A DNA stretch of 55,842 nucleotides from an uncultured Flavobacteriales bacterium (GTDB lineage: Bacteria > Bacteroidota > Bacteroidia > Flavobacteriales_E > Vicingaceae): the NCBI GenBank assembly GCA_905479915.1, contig CAJQOH010000040.1:1-55842 (forward strand). Direction: 5' to 3'. Positions 42,430 to 49,936 of this stretch are shown here, in pieces. Within the stretch, counting starts at the first letter, position 1. Each line of letters opens with the position of its first letter. Made by a program: the position numbers and the translations under genes. The notes below the pieces were generated by a model, which saw only the letters and a list, made by a program, of their open reading frames with translations, made no database searches and was not told the DNA's origin.

Positions 42430-43590
42430 ATGAGACTATTTTTACTCTTGAACCTATTTTTACTGACTCTATTTTCTTTTGGACAACAAACAATTAATGG
42501 AACTTTGATGCATGGAGGTGTTTCAAGGTCTTATATTTTGTATGTGCCAGCATCTTATACAGCTGGAATATCAGCTCCAGTAGTTTTTAATTTTCATGGA
42601 TTTACAAGTAATGCAACACAACAAATCTTTTATGGAGACTTTAGGCCAATTGCAGATACTGCAGGATTTTTATTAGTAGTGCCTCAAGGAACGTTGAATG
42701 CACAAGGAAATACTTATTGGAATGCAGGTTGGGGAGGAACAATTGATGATGTGGGGTTTACCGAAGCATTATTGGATGATCTTTCTAATACTTACAGTAT
42801 AAATCAGGATAGGGTGTATAGTACCGGTATGTCTAATGGAGGATTTATGAGTTATCATTTAGCGTGTAATTTAAGCAATAGGATTGCTGCAATTGCTTCG
42901 GTAACTGGAGCAATGACAAAAGGTTCAATTCCAACATGTACTCCACAACATTCAACGCCTGTTTTACAAATTCATGGAGATGCCGATGGTACTGTTGCGT
43001 ATTTAGGGGGAGCTATTAGTGAATCTATCCAAGATGGTTTAGATTATTGGATTAATTACAATAACAACGATACTACGGCTGTATTTACAGCAATACCTGA
43101 TATTAATACTTCAGATAATTCTACTGTAGAACATTATTTATACGAGGATGGAAATAATTGTGTTGAGGTTGAACTTTATAAAATACTAAACGGAGGACAT
43201 ACGTGGCCTGGTGCTGCTGTTAATACAGGTAATGGTGAAACGAATCACGATATTAATGCTTCTAAATTGATTTGGGAATTTTTCTCGAAATATGATCTAA
43301 ATGGAAAAATAGGTTGTGCAACAATTGGGGTAGAAGATTTAGATCAAAATTTATTTGATGTAAAAATTTATCCTAACCCAACTAAACATTCTTTAAATGT
43401 AGTTTGGAAAAATGAAAAGGTATCTACAGTTCGTTTAATAAATGTTTTAGGAACAGAAGTGCGAACGATTGACGCTATAGGTTTTAGTCAAATAGTATTT
43501 CCAACTGATAAGTTAATTAAGGGAGTATACTTTTTAGAAATACGAAATGAAACTGAAGTTTTATCTACTTCTAAAGTTCTTATCGATTAA
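42430..43590 (+). CDS. Secreted esterase (LpqC/PHB depolymerase-like) with type A T9SS domain
   Basis: 386 residues. Signal peptide ending SFGQQ, then an alpha/beta-hydrolase domain of the PHB-depolymerase/feruloyl-esterase type (about 25-285). Catalytic triad: Ser in STGMSNGGFM, Asp in HGDADGTV, His in NGGHTWPG. The last ~75 residues are a type A sorting domain (DVKIYPNPTKHSLNV, ...GVYFLEIRNE, ...SKVLID). Probably a secreted esterase acting on plant-derived or polyester substrates; substrate unknown. Predicted promoter box immediately upstream and a terminator downstream make it a single-gene unit. Confidence 0.9.
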   Translation: MRLFLLLNLFLLTLFSFGQQTINGTLMHGGVSRSYILYVPASYTAGISAPVVFNFHGFTSNATQQIFYGDFRPIADTAGFLLVVPQGTLNAQGNTYWNAGWGGTIDDVGFTEALLDDLSNTYSINQDRVYSTGMSNGGFMSYHLACNLSNRIAAIASVTGAMTKGSIPTCTPQHSTPVLQIHGDADGTVAYLGGAISESIQDGLDYWINYNNNDTTAVFTAIPDINTSDNSTVEHYLYEDGNNCVEVELYKILNGGHTWPGAAVNTGNGETNHDINASKLIWEFFSKYDLNGKIGCATIGVEDLDQNLFDVKIYPNPTKHSLNVVWKNEKVSTVRLINVLGTEVRTIDAIGFSQIVFPTDKLIKGVYFLEIRNETEVLSTSKVLID

Positions 43591-43614
43591 GTAAGCTCTT
43601 TATTTAAAATGAAA

Positions 43615-43646
43615 TAAAAAAGCCTCAACATTGTTGAGGCTTTTTT
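43615..43646. terminator. Bidirectional terminator between the esterase and a small membrane protein
   Basis: Perfect 8-base stem GCCTCAAC (43622-43629) with GTTGAGGC (43633-43640), loop of 3, with As on the left and six Ts on the right. It can stop both the plus-strand esterase and the minus-strand neighbour. Confidence 0.9.
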
Positions 43647-43657
43647 ATAAATACATT

Positions 43658-44020
43658 CTATTGAGCGAAAAAGAGCTTTATTTTTTTGTTGAAGGACAGT
43701 ATCATAGAGATGATCGCTATAAGAATACCTATATAGGCTCCTGCCGGTAAGGCAATCAATACATTAATTCCAAAAACTATTCTTAACAGTACTATCTTTT
43801 TAGATAAGATAGCATAAACAAGTATCGCAAAGCTTAAAATGTAACCTATTCCAGTGTATACCATATACATGGGATCTAATCCCTCTATGCTAATGTTTTG
43901 AGTTGTAAAAACATAATAAAAGATAAAAGGTAAAAACATCATTAACGCATTTAGGATAAAAACTACCCTTAATACTGGTGGCTTTTTTAGTGTATCTTTT
44001 TTATTGATTTTAGTTTCCAT
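43658..44020 (-). CDS. Small membrane protein, unknown function
   Basis: 120 residues with four hydrophobic helices (about 19-40, 48-68, 70-90, 95-113) and charged ends. No motif recognised. It lies 25 bases past the SRPBCC gene on the same strand and is probably the second gene of the operon controlled by the TetR operator upstream. Ends at a bidirectional terminator shared with the esterase. Confidence 0.75.
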   Translation of the reverse strand: METKINKKDTLKKPPVLRVVFILNALMMFLPFIFYYVFTTQNISIEGLDPMYMVYTGIGYILSFAILVYAILSKKIVLLRIVFGINVLIALPAGAYIGILIAIISMILSFNKKIKLFFAQ

Positions 44021-44045
44021 TGTTTTAATTTAGATTAGTTATTGA

Positions 44046-44621
44046 TTAGTATTTCTTTTTTATTTCTTCGAAGTTTTCTTGGTTCACAATTTCTCCTGTA
44101 AGTACATGATGAGCTACTGCTATAGTATAATCAGTAAGGCCTTCTTTAAATTTTCCTTTGGCTATTCCTCCTAGAAAAGCTGGTTTGGTTCGGTAGGTAA
44201 AATCCATAATAAACTTAGAAGTTTTATTGTCAATTTTTTCTACTTTATAGTTTCCATAACTTAAGTCAGCATCTAATGGAAAACTACCTGAGTGTATTAT
44301 TTGAACTTTAAAAGAATGATTTTCTGGACTATAAGAGATTTGTTTTTCTTTTAAATACTTTGTTCCTTTTTCGTTAAAGTTGCATTGCCTTTCAGCACCT
44401 TCTCCAGAGTTTAAGCTTCCATTTATGTAGTTTGAGCTGATTATTTTTGGATGTGAATTGGCAATGGCTCCAAAGTCTTCACCAACTACTTTCCATACTT
44501 GGTCTGCAGGCGCACTAATTATGCGTTCTACTGAAATCGTATGTGTTTTCTTTTGTGCTTTGGTTCCTAAAGTTGGACTAATTAATGCTAGCGCTAGTAC
44601 TGTTTTGATAATTGTTTTCAT
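44046..44621 (-). CDS. Exported SRPBCC (polyketide cyclase/START-like) protein
   Basis: 191 residues with a signal peptide ending GTKAQK (predicted cleavage) and a START/Bet-v-1-type domain (about 25-165: ISVERIISAPADQVWKVVGEDFG, EGAERQCNF, KFIMDFTYRTKPAFLG). SRPBCC domains bind hydrophobic ligands in a deep cavity. The ligand is unknown. The promoter region contains TGACCGTTCGTCAT, the same motif found at the tetR promoter, so repression by the adjacent TetR is likely. Downstream gene starts 25 bases later. Confidence 0.82.
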   Translation of the reverse strand: MKTIIKTVLALALISPTLGTKAQKKTHTISVERIISAPADQVWKVVGEDFGAIANSHPKIISSNYINGSLNSGEGAERQCNFNEKGTKYLKEKQISYSPENHSFKVQIIHSGSFPLDADLSYGNYKVEKIDNKTSKFIMDFTYRTKPAFLGGIAKGKFKEGLTDYTIAVAHHVLTGEIVNQENFEEIKKKY

Positions 44622-44657
44622 GATTTAAGTTTTAGTTTATATAATTATTTTTTATGC

Positions 44658-44671
44658 TGACCGTTCGTCAT
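44658..44671. promoter_or_regulatory. Predicted TetR operator upstream of the SRPBCC gene
   Basis: TGACCGTTCGTCAT, 13 of 14 bases identical to the site in the tetR promoter at 45291-45304. It lies 37 bases before the SRPBCC start codon, in the 71-base gap after tetR. No clean -7 box is seen here. Confidence 0.65.
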
Positions 44672-44692
44672 ATTGTTTGGGTAAATAAAAAA

Positions 44693-45277
44693 CTATTTCA
44701 GAATTTGATTAAAAATAAAGTTTTCAAAATCCTCTAATGGTTTAATGTTACCTGTTGATTTCATTCTTACTAATGCTCCATGCCAACTGTTTAAAATAAA
44801 CGATGCCAAATTAGAAGCATTTATACTGTCATTAATTTCACCTTGTGTTTGTCCTTCAGCGATGCAAGCAGCAATAATACTTTCAATAGCTGAAAACTTT
44901 TCATCCAGCAATTGGCGGAAATTTTCATTAACATCTGCAAGTTCTGTAGAAGAGTTACTCATAAAACATCCTAGTTTAAATTCATTCACTTTTTTGGAAT
45001 GATTAATCATCTCAGAATAATGTTTTTTTAATCGTTTAAGAGGGGTAGACGTATTATTCAAAAGCATTTTTTCATGGAAACTTATTCCGTTGTTACAATA
45101 CTCTTCTAACACTTCTAATCCAAATTCTTCTTTGCTGGTGAAATGGTTGTAAAAAGATCCTTTAGGAATTTCTATGCTGTCGGTAATTTCTTTTATACTA
45201 GTGGCATTGTATCCATTTAAAAACATTAATTCCATTCCTGTTTTTACAATATCTTCTCTATGTATTTTTCTTTTCAC
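44693..45277 (-). CDS. TetR/AcrR family repressor
   Basis: 194 residues from the GTG at 45277; the longer frame from an ATG at 45304 would start inside the operator and the promoter box. Helix-turn-helix at about residues 26-46 (TSIKEITDSIEIPKGSFYNHFTSKEEF), then a helical ligand-binding domain of the TetR-C type (with HSKKVNEFKLGCFMSN). The gene lies between two copies of the motif TGACCGWTCGTCAT, so autorepression and control of the downstream SRPBCC gene are likely. The mRNA is predicted to be leaderless (-7 box TATATTTG, four bases before GTG). Confidence 0.88.
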   Translation of the reverse strand: MKRKIHREDIVKTGMELMFLNGYNATSIKEITDSIEIPKGSFYNHFTSKEEFGLEVLEEYCNNGISFHEKMLLNNTSTPLKRLKKHYSEMINHSKKVNEFKLGCFMSNSSTELADVNENFRQLLDEKFSAIESIIAACIAEGQTQGEINDSINASNLASFILNSWHGALVRMKSTGNIKPLEDFENFIFNQILK

Positions 45278-45281
45278 GCTA

Positions 45282-45312
45282 CAAATATAATGACCGATCG
45301 TCATGTTTTAAA
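45282..45312 (-). promoter_or_regulatory. tetR promoter (leaderless)
   Basis: On the minus strand, -33 TTTA (45309-45312, one base off TTTG), 19-base spacer, and -7 TATATTTG (45282-45289). The TSS should fall within 45275-45278, at or next to the GTG start at 45277. Confidence 0.65.
45290..45304. promoter_or_regulatory. Predicted TetR operator at the tetR promoter
   Basis: ATGACCGATCGTCAT, an imperfect palindrome (ATGAC...GTCAT) that fills most of the spacer between the -33 and -7 elements of the tetR promoter. A repressor bound here would block polymerase. It shares 13 of 14 core bases with 44658-44671. Confidence 0.75.
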
Positions 45313-45321
45313 GTTTTGGCT

Positions 45322-45359
45322 AAAAAAAATCTGATAATTATAGTTAACCATCAGATTTT
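45322..45359 (-). terminator. Terminator of the crotonase gene
   Basis: 10-base stem AAAATCTGAT (45326-45335) with ATCAGATTTT (45350-45359), loop of 14, followed on the minus strand by Ts (run at 45322-45329). It separates the paaZ group from tetR. Confidence 0.82.
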
Positions 45360-45375
45360 CAGAGCGTTTAATTTT

Positions 45376-46149
45376 TTATTTTTTCTTAAAAGCGTTTATA
45401 GCATTTTTTGTAAAGTCAGATAAAACTAATTTACCACTCATTGCAGCTCTTTCTGCTAGTAACGTATCCCAATTGTCTGTTCCTGTCCAAAAAACAGTTT
45501 TAAGCATACTCATTGCTTCTGGATTTGAGCTGGCTAATTTGTTTGCTAAAGCTTCAATTGCTTCATCCATCTGTACGGCATCATCAAAAGTTTCAGCATA
45601 TAAGCCTTTTTCTCTTGCCCATTCTGCAGAATACCATTCGGTAGCATTGATAGCCATCATACTCATTGCAGAAGTTCCTACTTTACGTTCTACAGCTGGC
45701 CCAACAACAAACGGTCCAATACCAACAGCCAATTCACTTAGTTTAACAGAAGCGAATTTTGTTGCGTAACAGAAGTCAACTGCACTTGCCATTCCAACGC
45801 CTCCACCAACAGCTTTACCTTGTACACGTCCAATAATCAATTTAGGACATTTACGAGCTGCATTAATTACATTAGCAAATCCAGAAAAGAATATTCTTCC
45901 AGTTTCTAAATCATTAATAGAAATTAATTCATCAAAACTAGCTCCAGCACAAAATGCTCTTTCTCCGGAAGATTTTAAGATAATTACTTTAATGTTTTCA
46001 TTCTTACCAGCTTCTGTAATTGTATTTGCCAATTTGTTTAATACTTTACCTGGTAACGAGTTACTTAATGGATGAAAGAATTCTATGGTTGCAATTCCTT
46101 TATCGTTAATTACTCTTTCTACTGTTCCTTGTTCTACTGCTGTTTGCAT
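45376..46149 (-). CDS. Enoyl-CoA hydratase/isomerase family protein
   Basis: 257 residues, crotonase fold. Oxyanion-hole motifs ERAFCAGASFDELISI and GRVQGKAVGGGVGMASAVDFCYAT are clear. One catalytic glutamate matches (SELAVGIG), but the second glutamate of rat mitochondrial hydratase is replaced (VGTSAMSMMA), so it may be an isomerase or have another activity rather than a classic hydratase. The gene is in the minus-strand series after paaZ and the VOC gene. In phenylacetate pathways PaaG/PaaF are crotonases, so such a role is possible but not shown. Terminator at 45322-45359. Confidence 0.85.
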   Translation of the reverse strand: MQTAVEQGTVERVINDKGIATIEFFHPLSNSLPGKVLNKLANTITEAGKNENIKVIILKSSGERAFCAGASFDELISINDLETGRIFFSGFANVINAARKCPKLIIGRVQGKAVGGGVGMASAVDFCYATKFASVKLSELAVGIGPFVVGPAVERKVGTSAMSMMAINATEWYSAEWAREKGLYAETFDDAVQMDEAIEALANKLASSNPEAMSMLKTVFWTGTDNWDTLLAERAAMSGKLVLSDFTKNAINAFKKK

Positions 46150-46172
46150 ATGTTGAGTGTTGAGTTTTTGTC

Positions 46173-46194
46173 AGCCTGAGCGGAGTCGAAGGCT
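46173..46194 (-). repeat. REP-like element, copy A
   Basis: On the minus strand, loop TCGACTCCGCTC between 5-base arms AGCCT and AGGCT. Lies in the gap between the VOC and crotonase genes, facing copy B. Confidence 0.8.
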
Positions 46195-46199
46195 AAACA

Positions 46200-46253
46200 A
46201 AAACTAATTTATTTATAGTTCGAATCCGCTCACTATGACAATAAATTAGTTTT
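46200..46253 (-). terminator. Large hairpin overlapping the VOC stop codon
   Basis: 14-base perfect arms AAAACTAATTTATT (46200-46213) and AATAAATTAGTTTT (46240-46253). The right arm contains the VOC stop codon and the left arm is followed on the minus strand by Ts, so it can end VOC transcription. Its loop holds REP-like copy B, so the element seems to have landed in, or built, a terminator. Confidence 0.7.
46215..46236 (+). repeat. REP-like element, copy B
   Basis: Loop TCGAATCCGCTC between 5-base arms ATAGT and ACTAT. Same core as copy A with one change (ACT to AAT) and entirely different but again complementary arms. Opposite orientation to copy A. Confidence 0.8.
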
Positions 46254-46638
46254 CTTGTTCTTCTGAAAATGTTAATACGTAGCCATTTACATCAACTATA
46301 GAAAACTCTATAGTATTGTAAAATGTGCTTTCTAAATCTGAAATTATCTCTACTTCGTTGTTGTACAACTCTTCGTGTATTTCAGTAATTCTGTCTACTT
46401 TAATGTAGAATGTAATCCCTCCACCAGGCTTTTCCCCAGCCATTCTTGGTAGCTCAGATGATAAACTTTTCTTAGTTTGAAACATTAGCACAACGTCATT
46501 GCGTTTTACCATTGCCCAATCTAAGTTCCCAGTTTCTGGCACTGTCATTAATAAAGTAAACCCTAAAATATCTGTATAGTATTCGACTGTTTCTTCAACA
46601 TCGTTTACCATTAAGTTTGGTGTAAGTGAGTTTAACAT
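46246..46638 (-). CDS. VOC family (glyoxalase/bleomycin-resistance-like) protein
   Basis: 130 residues, one vicinal-oxygen-chelate domain: LTPNLMVNDVEETVEYYTDILGFTL, VKRNDVVLMFQ, GGGITFYIKVD, IEFSIVDVNGYVLTFSE. Metal-ligand positions are only partly conserved, so it may be a non-enzymatic or different-chemistry member. Lies between paaZ (85 bases upstream) and the crotonase, same strand. The stop codon lies inside a 14-base hairpin with a REP-like loop. Confidence 0.83.
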   Translation of the reverse strand: MLNSLTPNLMVNDVEETVEYYTDILGFTLLMTVPETGNLDWAMVKRNDVVLMFQTKKSLSSELPRMAGEKPGGGITFYIKVDRITEIHEELYNNEVEIISDLESTFYNTIEFSIVDVNGYVLTFSEEQEN

Positions 46639-46670
46639 AGCTTATAAATTTTGAAAGTTTGTAAAGTTTA

Positions 46671-46707
46671 AAAGTTATAAAGTGAGAAGAACCCACTTTA
46701 TAACTTT
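46671..46707 (-). terminator. Hairpin after paaZ
   Basis: 14-base perfect arms AAAGTTATAAAGTG (46671-46684) and CACTTTATAACTTT (46694-46707), loop of 9, starting 16 bases past the paaZ stop. AT-rich with only a short T-run, so it is a weak terminator or a 3' stabilising hairpin. Confidence 0.6.
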
Positions 46708-46722
46708 CAACTTGTTACTTAT

Positions 46723-48795
46723 TTAATCTTGTTTCTTGAATTTTATCATTGTTAAGATGGTTGCCAGTGCAACTGTTTCTCCAGTTTCATCATAAACATC
46801 TACTAAGAACTTTACAATTCCTTTTTTAATGTCCATTCCTTTTGGGATTTCTTCTCCTTCAGCAAACTCTTTCTTTTCTTGAGAGATTTTTTCTTTAGCT
46901 GTAAAACGAACTCCTAAAGTCATCCCAGGATAAACAGGTTTTGTAAACCTACATTCATCTAAACCATAGTTTAATAAAACAGGGCCTTTTTTACCGTCAA
47001 CAAATAATCCTGCCGCTTTGGATAGAACCCAATAACCGTGAGCTACATTTTGCTCAAAAATAGTTTCATCTAAACTTGTAGCATCAACATGAGCATAGAA
47101 ATTATCTCCGCTAACATTGGCAAAGTTTACAATGTCAGCATCAGTGACAGTATGTTTTCTAGTAATTACGGTATCTCCAATTTCAATCTCTTCAAAATAT
47201 TTTTGAAATACATGTTTATCGTGTTCTGTTTGTTCCGCTCCGTATTGGTAAGTCTTTGTAATGTTGGTAATCGTAGTAGGACTTCCTTGAATAGATGTTC
47301 GGTGTAGGTAGTGTAAAATACCACGTTTACCACCCATTTCTTCACCACCACCAGCTCTACCTGGTCCACCGTGTGTTAATAATGGCATTGGAGAACCATG
47401 TCCTGTACTTTCTCCAGCACAATCTTTATTCAATACTAAAATACGTCCGTTAGAGGTTGCTGCTCCAAGTACAAACTCTGTAGCAATTTTATCATCACCT
47501 GTTACAATAGAAGTAACTAGAGAACCTTTACCCATTTTCACTAATTCAATAGCTTCGTCCATATTTTTGTAGGGCATAATGGTAGAAACTGGACCAAATG
47601 CTTCCACATTATGAACGTCAGTTTTGTTAAAAGGATCATCATTTCTAAATAGGATAGGAGAGAAGAAAGCACCTTTATCTTTGTTTCCTCCAACAATATC
47701 AAAGTTGTCCATATCTCCATACACAATGTCTTGTGATTTTGATAATAGCTCAACATTTTCTTTTACCCTTTCTACCTGTAGTTTGGTTGCTAAAGCTCCC
47801 ATTCTTACTCCTTCTTGAGAAGGATCTCCAATAACCGTTTTAGCTAAGCGTTGACCAACCGCAATCTGAACATCTTCTACTAAGTTTTCTGGAACCATTA
47901 TTCTACGAACAGCCGTACATTTCTGACCTGTTTTAACGGTAATTTCTCTTGTAACTTCTTTTACAAATAAGTCAAATTCTACAGTTCCAGGAACTGCATC
48001 AGCACCTAAAATAGAAGCATTTAAAGAATCTGCCTCTAAGTTAAAAGGAACAGAGTTTTCTACAAACTGTGGTAAGGATTTTAATTTTTGACCTGTTGCT
48101 GCAGAACCTGTAAAGGTTACAACATCTTGACTTGTTACATGGTCTAAAATTCCATGACCTAAACCGCAAACCAATTGTAATGAACCTTCAGGTAATATAT
48201 TAGAATCAACAATTTCTTTAACCATTAACTCTGTTAAATAACAGGTATGTTCTGATGGTTTAACAATTGCTGGAACACCTGCCATTAAATTACAAGCTAT
48301 CTTTTCTAGCATTCCCCAAATAGGGAAGTTAAATGCGTTTATATGAATGGCAACACCTTCTTTAGGTACCATAATATGGTGACCAATAAATGTTCCTTCT
48401 TTAGATAGTGGAACTGTATCTCCATCTACATAATAAGGTAAGTCAGGAAATTGTCTTCTTAAAGATGCATTGGCAAAAAGATTCCCAATACCTCCTTCAA
48501 TATCTATCCAGCTATCAATTCTAGTTGCTCCAGTAGCAGCACTTAAGGTGTAAAATTTCTTTTTGATACTCATTAAGTGTAAGGCTAACTTCTTCAGCAT
48601 TAAACCTCTTTCTTGGAAAGTCATTTTTCTTAATGCGTTACCCCCTTTTTGTTTGGCGTATTCCATCATTAGTGCATAGTCTAAACCTTCGCTAGATGTT
48701 GAGCCTAAGCTTTCTCCATTAATCGCATTAAATAAAGCAATTCCATCTCCAGAACCTTCTACCCATTCTCCTTTAACATAATTTTTAACCTTCAT
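46723..48795 (-). CDS. paaZ: PaaZ: oxepin-CoA hydrolase / 3-oxo-5,6-dehydrosuberyl-CoA semialdehyde dehydrogenase
   Basis: 690 residues, the full PaaZ fusion. The N-terminal aldehyde dehydrogenase domain (about 1-520) has FNFPIWGMLEKIACNLMAGVPAIVKPSEHT, VTFTGSAATGQKL and the catalytic Cys region TGQKCTAVRR. The C-terminal MaoC-like hotdog hydratase domain (about 540-690) has the GDNFYAHVD and VAHGYWVLS segments. PaaZ opens the oxepin ring and oxidises the resulting aldehyde in aerobic phenylacetate breakdown. The paaABCDE epoxidase genes, paaK and paaG/J are not adjacent. A VOC gene and a crotonase follow downstream. Confidence 0.95.
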   Translation of the reverse strand: MKVKNYVKGEWVEGSGDGIALFNAINGESLGSTSSEGLDYALMMEYAKQKGGNALRKMTFQERGLMLKKLALHLMSIKKKFYTLSAATGATRIDSWIDIEGGIGNLFANASLRRQFPDLPYYVDGDTVPLSKEGTFIGHHIMVPKEGVAIHINAFNFPIWGMLEKIACNLMAGVPAIVKPSEHTCYLTELMVKEIVDSNILPEGSLQLVCGLGHGILDHVTSQDVVTFTGSAATGQKLKSLPQFVENSVPFNLEADSLNASILGADAVPGTVEFDLFVKEVTREITVKTGQKCTAVRRIMVPENLVEDVQIAVGQRLAKTVIGDPSQEGVRMGALATKLQVERVKENVELLSKSQDIVYGDMDNFDIVGGNKDKGAFFSPILFRNDDPFNKTDVHNVEAFGPVSTIMPYKNMDEAIELVKMGKGSLVTSIVTGDDKIATEFVLGAATSNGRILVLNKDCAGESTGHGSPMPLLTHGGPGRAGGGEEMGGKRGILHYLHRTSIQGSPTTITNITKTYQYGAEQTEHDKHVFQKYFEEIEIGDTVITRKHTVTDADIVNFANVSGDNFYAHVDATSLDETIFEQNVAHGYWVLSKAAGLFVDGKKGPVLLNYGLDECRFTKPVYPGMTLGVRFTAKEKISQEKKEFAEGEEIPKGMDIKKGIVKFLVDVYDETGETVALATILTMIKFKKQD

Positions 48796-48873
48796 ATTCT
48801 TGATAGTTTTAGGGCAACTAAATTAAGTTTTTGAAAGGGAATAAACAATAGATAAAAATAAATCCTTTAGTAT

Positions 48874-49851
48874 TTAATCTAAGACAATATAGTCTCCAAA
48901 CAGCATGAGTTCTTTGTCTTTTATTGAAACCTCTTCTTTCTCTTTCCATCCAATTAAGTATTGAGTGATAGGGGTTATTTCTAAACTATCTAATTCTTCT
49001 AAATTGATGTTTTTCATAATAGAGTTAGGGTATTCTCTTAGGATGTAGGTTTTGTTATTAGAACTTGCTCCAACTGAAGCATATTTTCTGCCATATCTTT
49101 TCCTTAATTCTTTATCAATCTTAATGCTTTGATAATTTACATTGTAAAAATCTACTGCACCAAATAGGTGTAGAAATTCATGAGCAAACACCGTTGGTTT
49201 TTTTGATTGAGAAATAATAGTGTATTCACTAGAGTTCTTATTACTAAAGGTGTTCTGATTGTGAAAGGTTACGGAACTTTCTTCACGAATAGGATTATTT
49301 AATACAAACATAAGGGCAATATTATCTGTTTTATGTATTTTCCTTAGGTTGTAGATGAGGTCATCTCTTCCTTTAATTTCTTTTGGGATGTATTCGTGGG
49401 TTTTTCTTAAATCAGAATTGGCAAGTTTGGATATTTTGTGAGACCATTTATGGATTTTTTCAATTCCTTTTTCAGCATAAAAAAGATGATGGTTAACTGA
49501 TTTGTATGTGAGATTTGCGGCTATTGGTTTTATTGAGTCCTCGAGAGAATGATAAACGACTTTTAGATTTAAAGAAATATCATTTTCTTTAGCTTCTTTA
49601 TTGATCCATTTTTCGGCAGTTTTAATTGCATGTTTAGATTGTTCTAAATCAAAATCATTCCAGAATTTAGAGCTTTTATCGTTAACGTATATGATGTATA
49701 AAATAGTATTTCCTTTAAGTTCTTTACATATGTTTGCTGATTTTCCTTGAATAGAAATAGGGCGATTGTCATGTGATTTAGATTCGTAATGATAGTTAAC
49801 GTAGCATGAGTTTAGTAGTATAACAAGAAGAATCGAAAGAAGCTTTTTCAT
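48874..49851 (-). CDS. Metzincin-like lipoprotein (predicted zinc protease)
   Basis: 325 residues with a lipoprotein signal (VILLNSCYVN, Cys about 16). The extracellular domain contains AHEFLHLFGAVDFYN, which matches HExxHxxGxxD of metzincin-type zinc proteases, and a later Met in NSIMKNINLEELDSL may form the Met-turn. The N-terminal half is of unknown fold. Lipid-anchored with the active site outside the inner membrane or on the surface. No identified family or substrate. It stands alone on the minus strand, 85 bases after cdaA. Confidence 0.75.
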   Translation of the reverse strand: MKKLLSILLVILLNSCYVNYHYESKSHDNRPISIQGKSANICKELKGNTILYIIYVNDKSSKFWNDFDLEQSKHAIKTAEKWINKEAKENDISLNLKVVYHSLEDSIKPIAANLTYKSVNHHLFYAEKGIEKIHKWSHKISKLANSDLRKTHEYIPKEIKGRDDLIYNLRKIHKTDNIALMFVLNNPIREESSVTFHNQNTFSNKNSSEYTIISQSKKPTVFAHEFLHLFGAVDFYNVNYQSIKIDKELRKRYGRKYASVGASSNNKTYILREYPNSIMKNINLEELDSLEITPITQYLIGWKEKEEVSIKDKELMLFGDYIVLD

Positions 49852-49936
49852 TGCAAGAAGATTTAGTGGTTAATATATAACGTTAACCTAAGTGCAATTA
49901 GTCTGCCAATTTTTAAAAGAAAGTTTTAATTGTTGT

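Noticed and set aside
45278-45304. ATG at 45304 as the tetR start
   Set aside because: It lies within the operator and 5' of the -7 box; the nine extra residues do not match TetR proteins.
46646-46707. AT-rich hairpin after paaZ as a mobile-element end
   Set aside because: Only a simple inverted repeat is seen, with no target duplication and no transposase; it is better explained as a 3' hairpin.
47089-47818. Plus- and minus-strand open frames inside paaZ
   Set aside because: The paaZ product matches its family over its full length, so these overlapping frames are chance.
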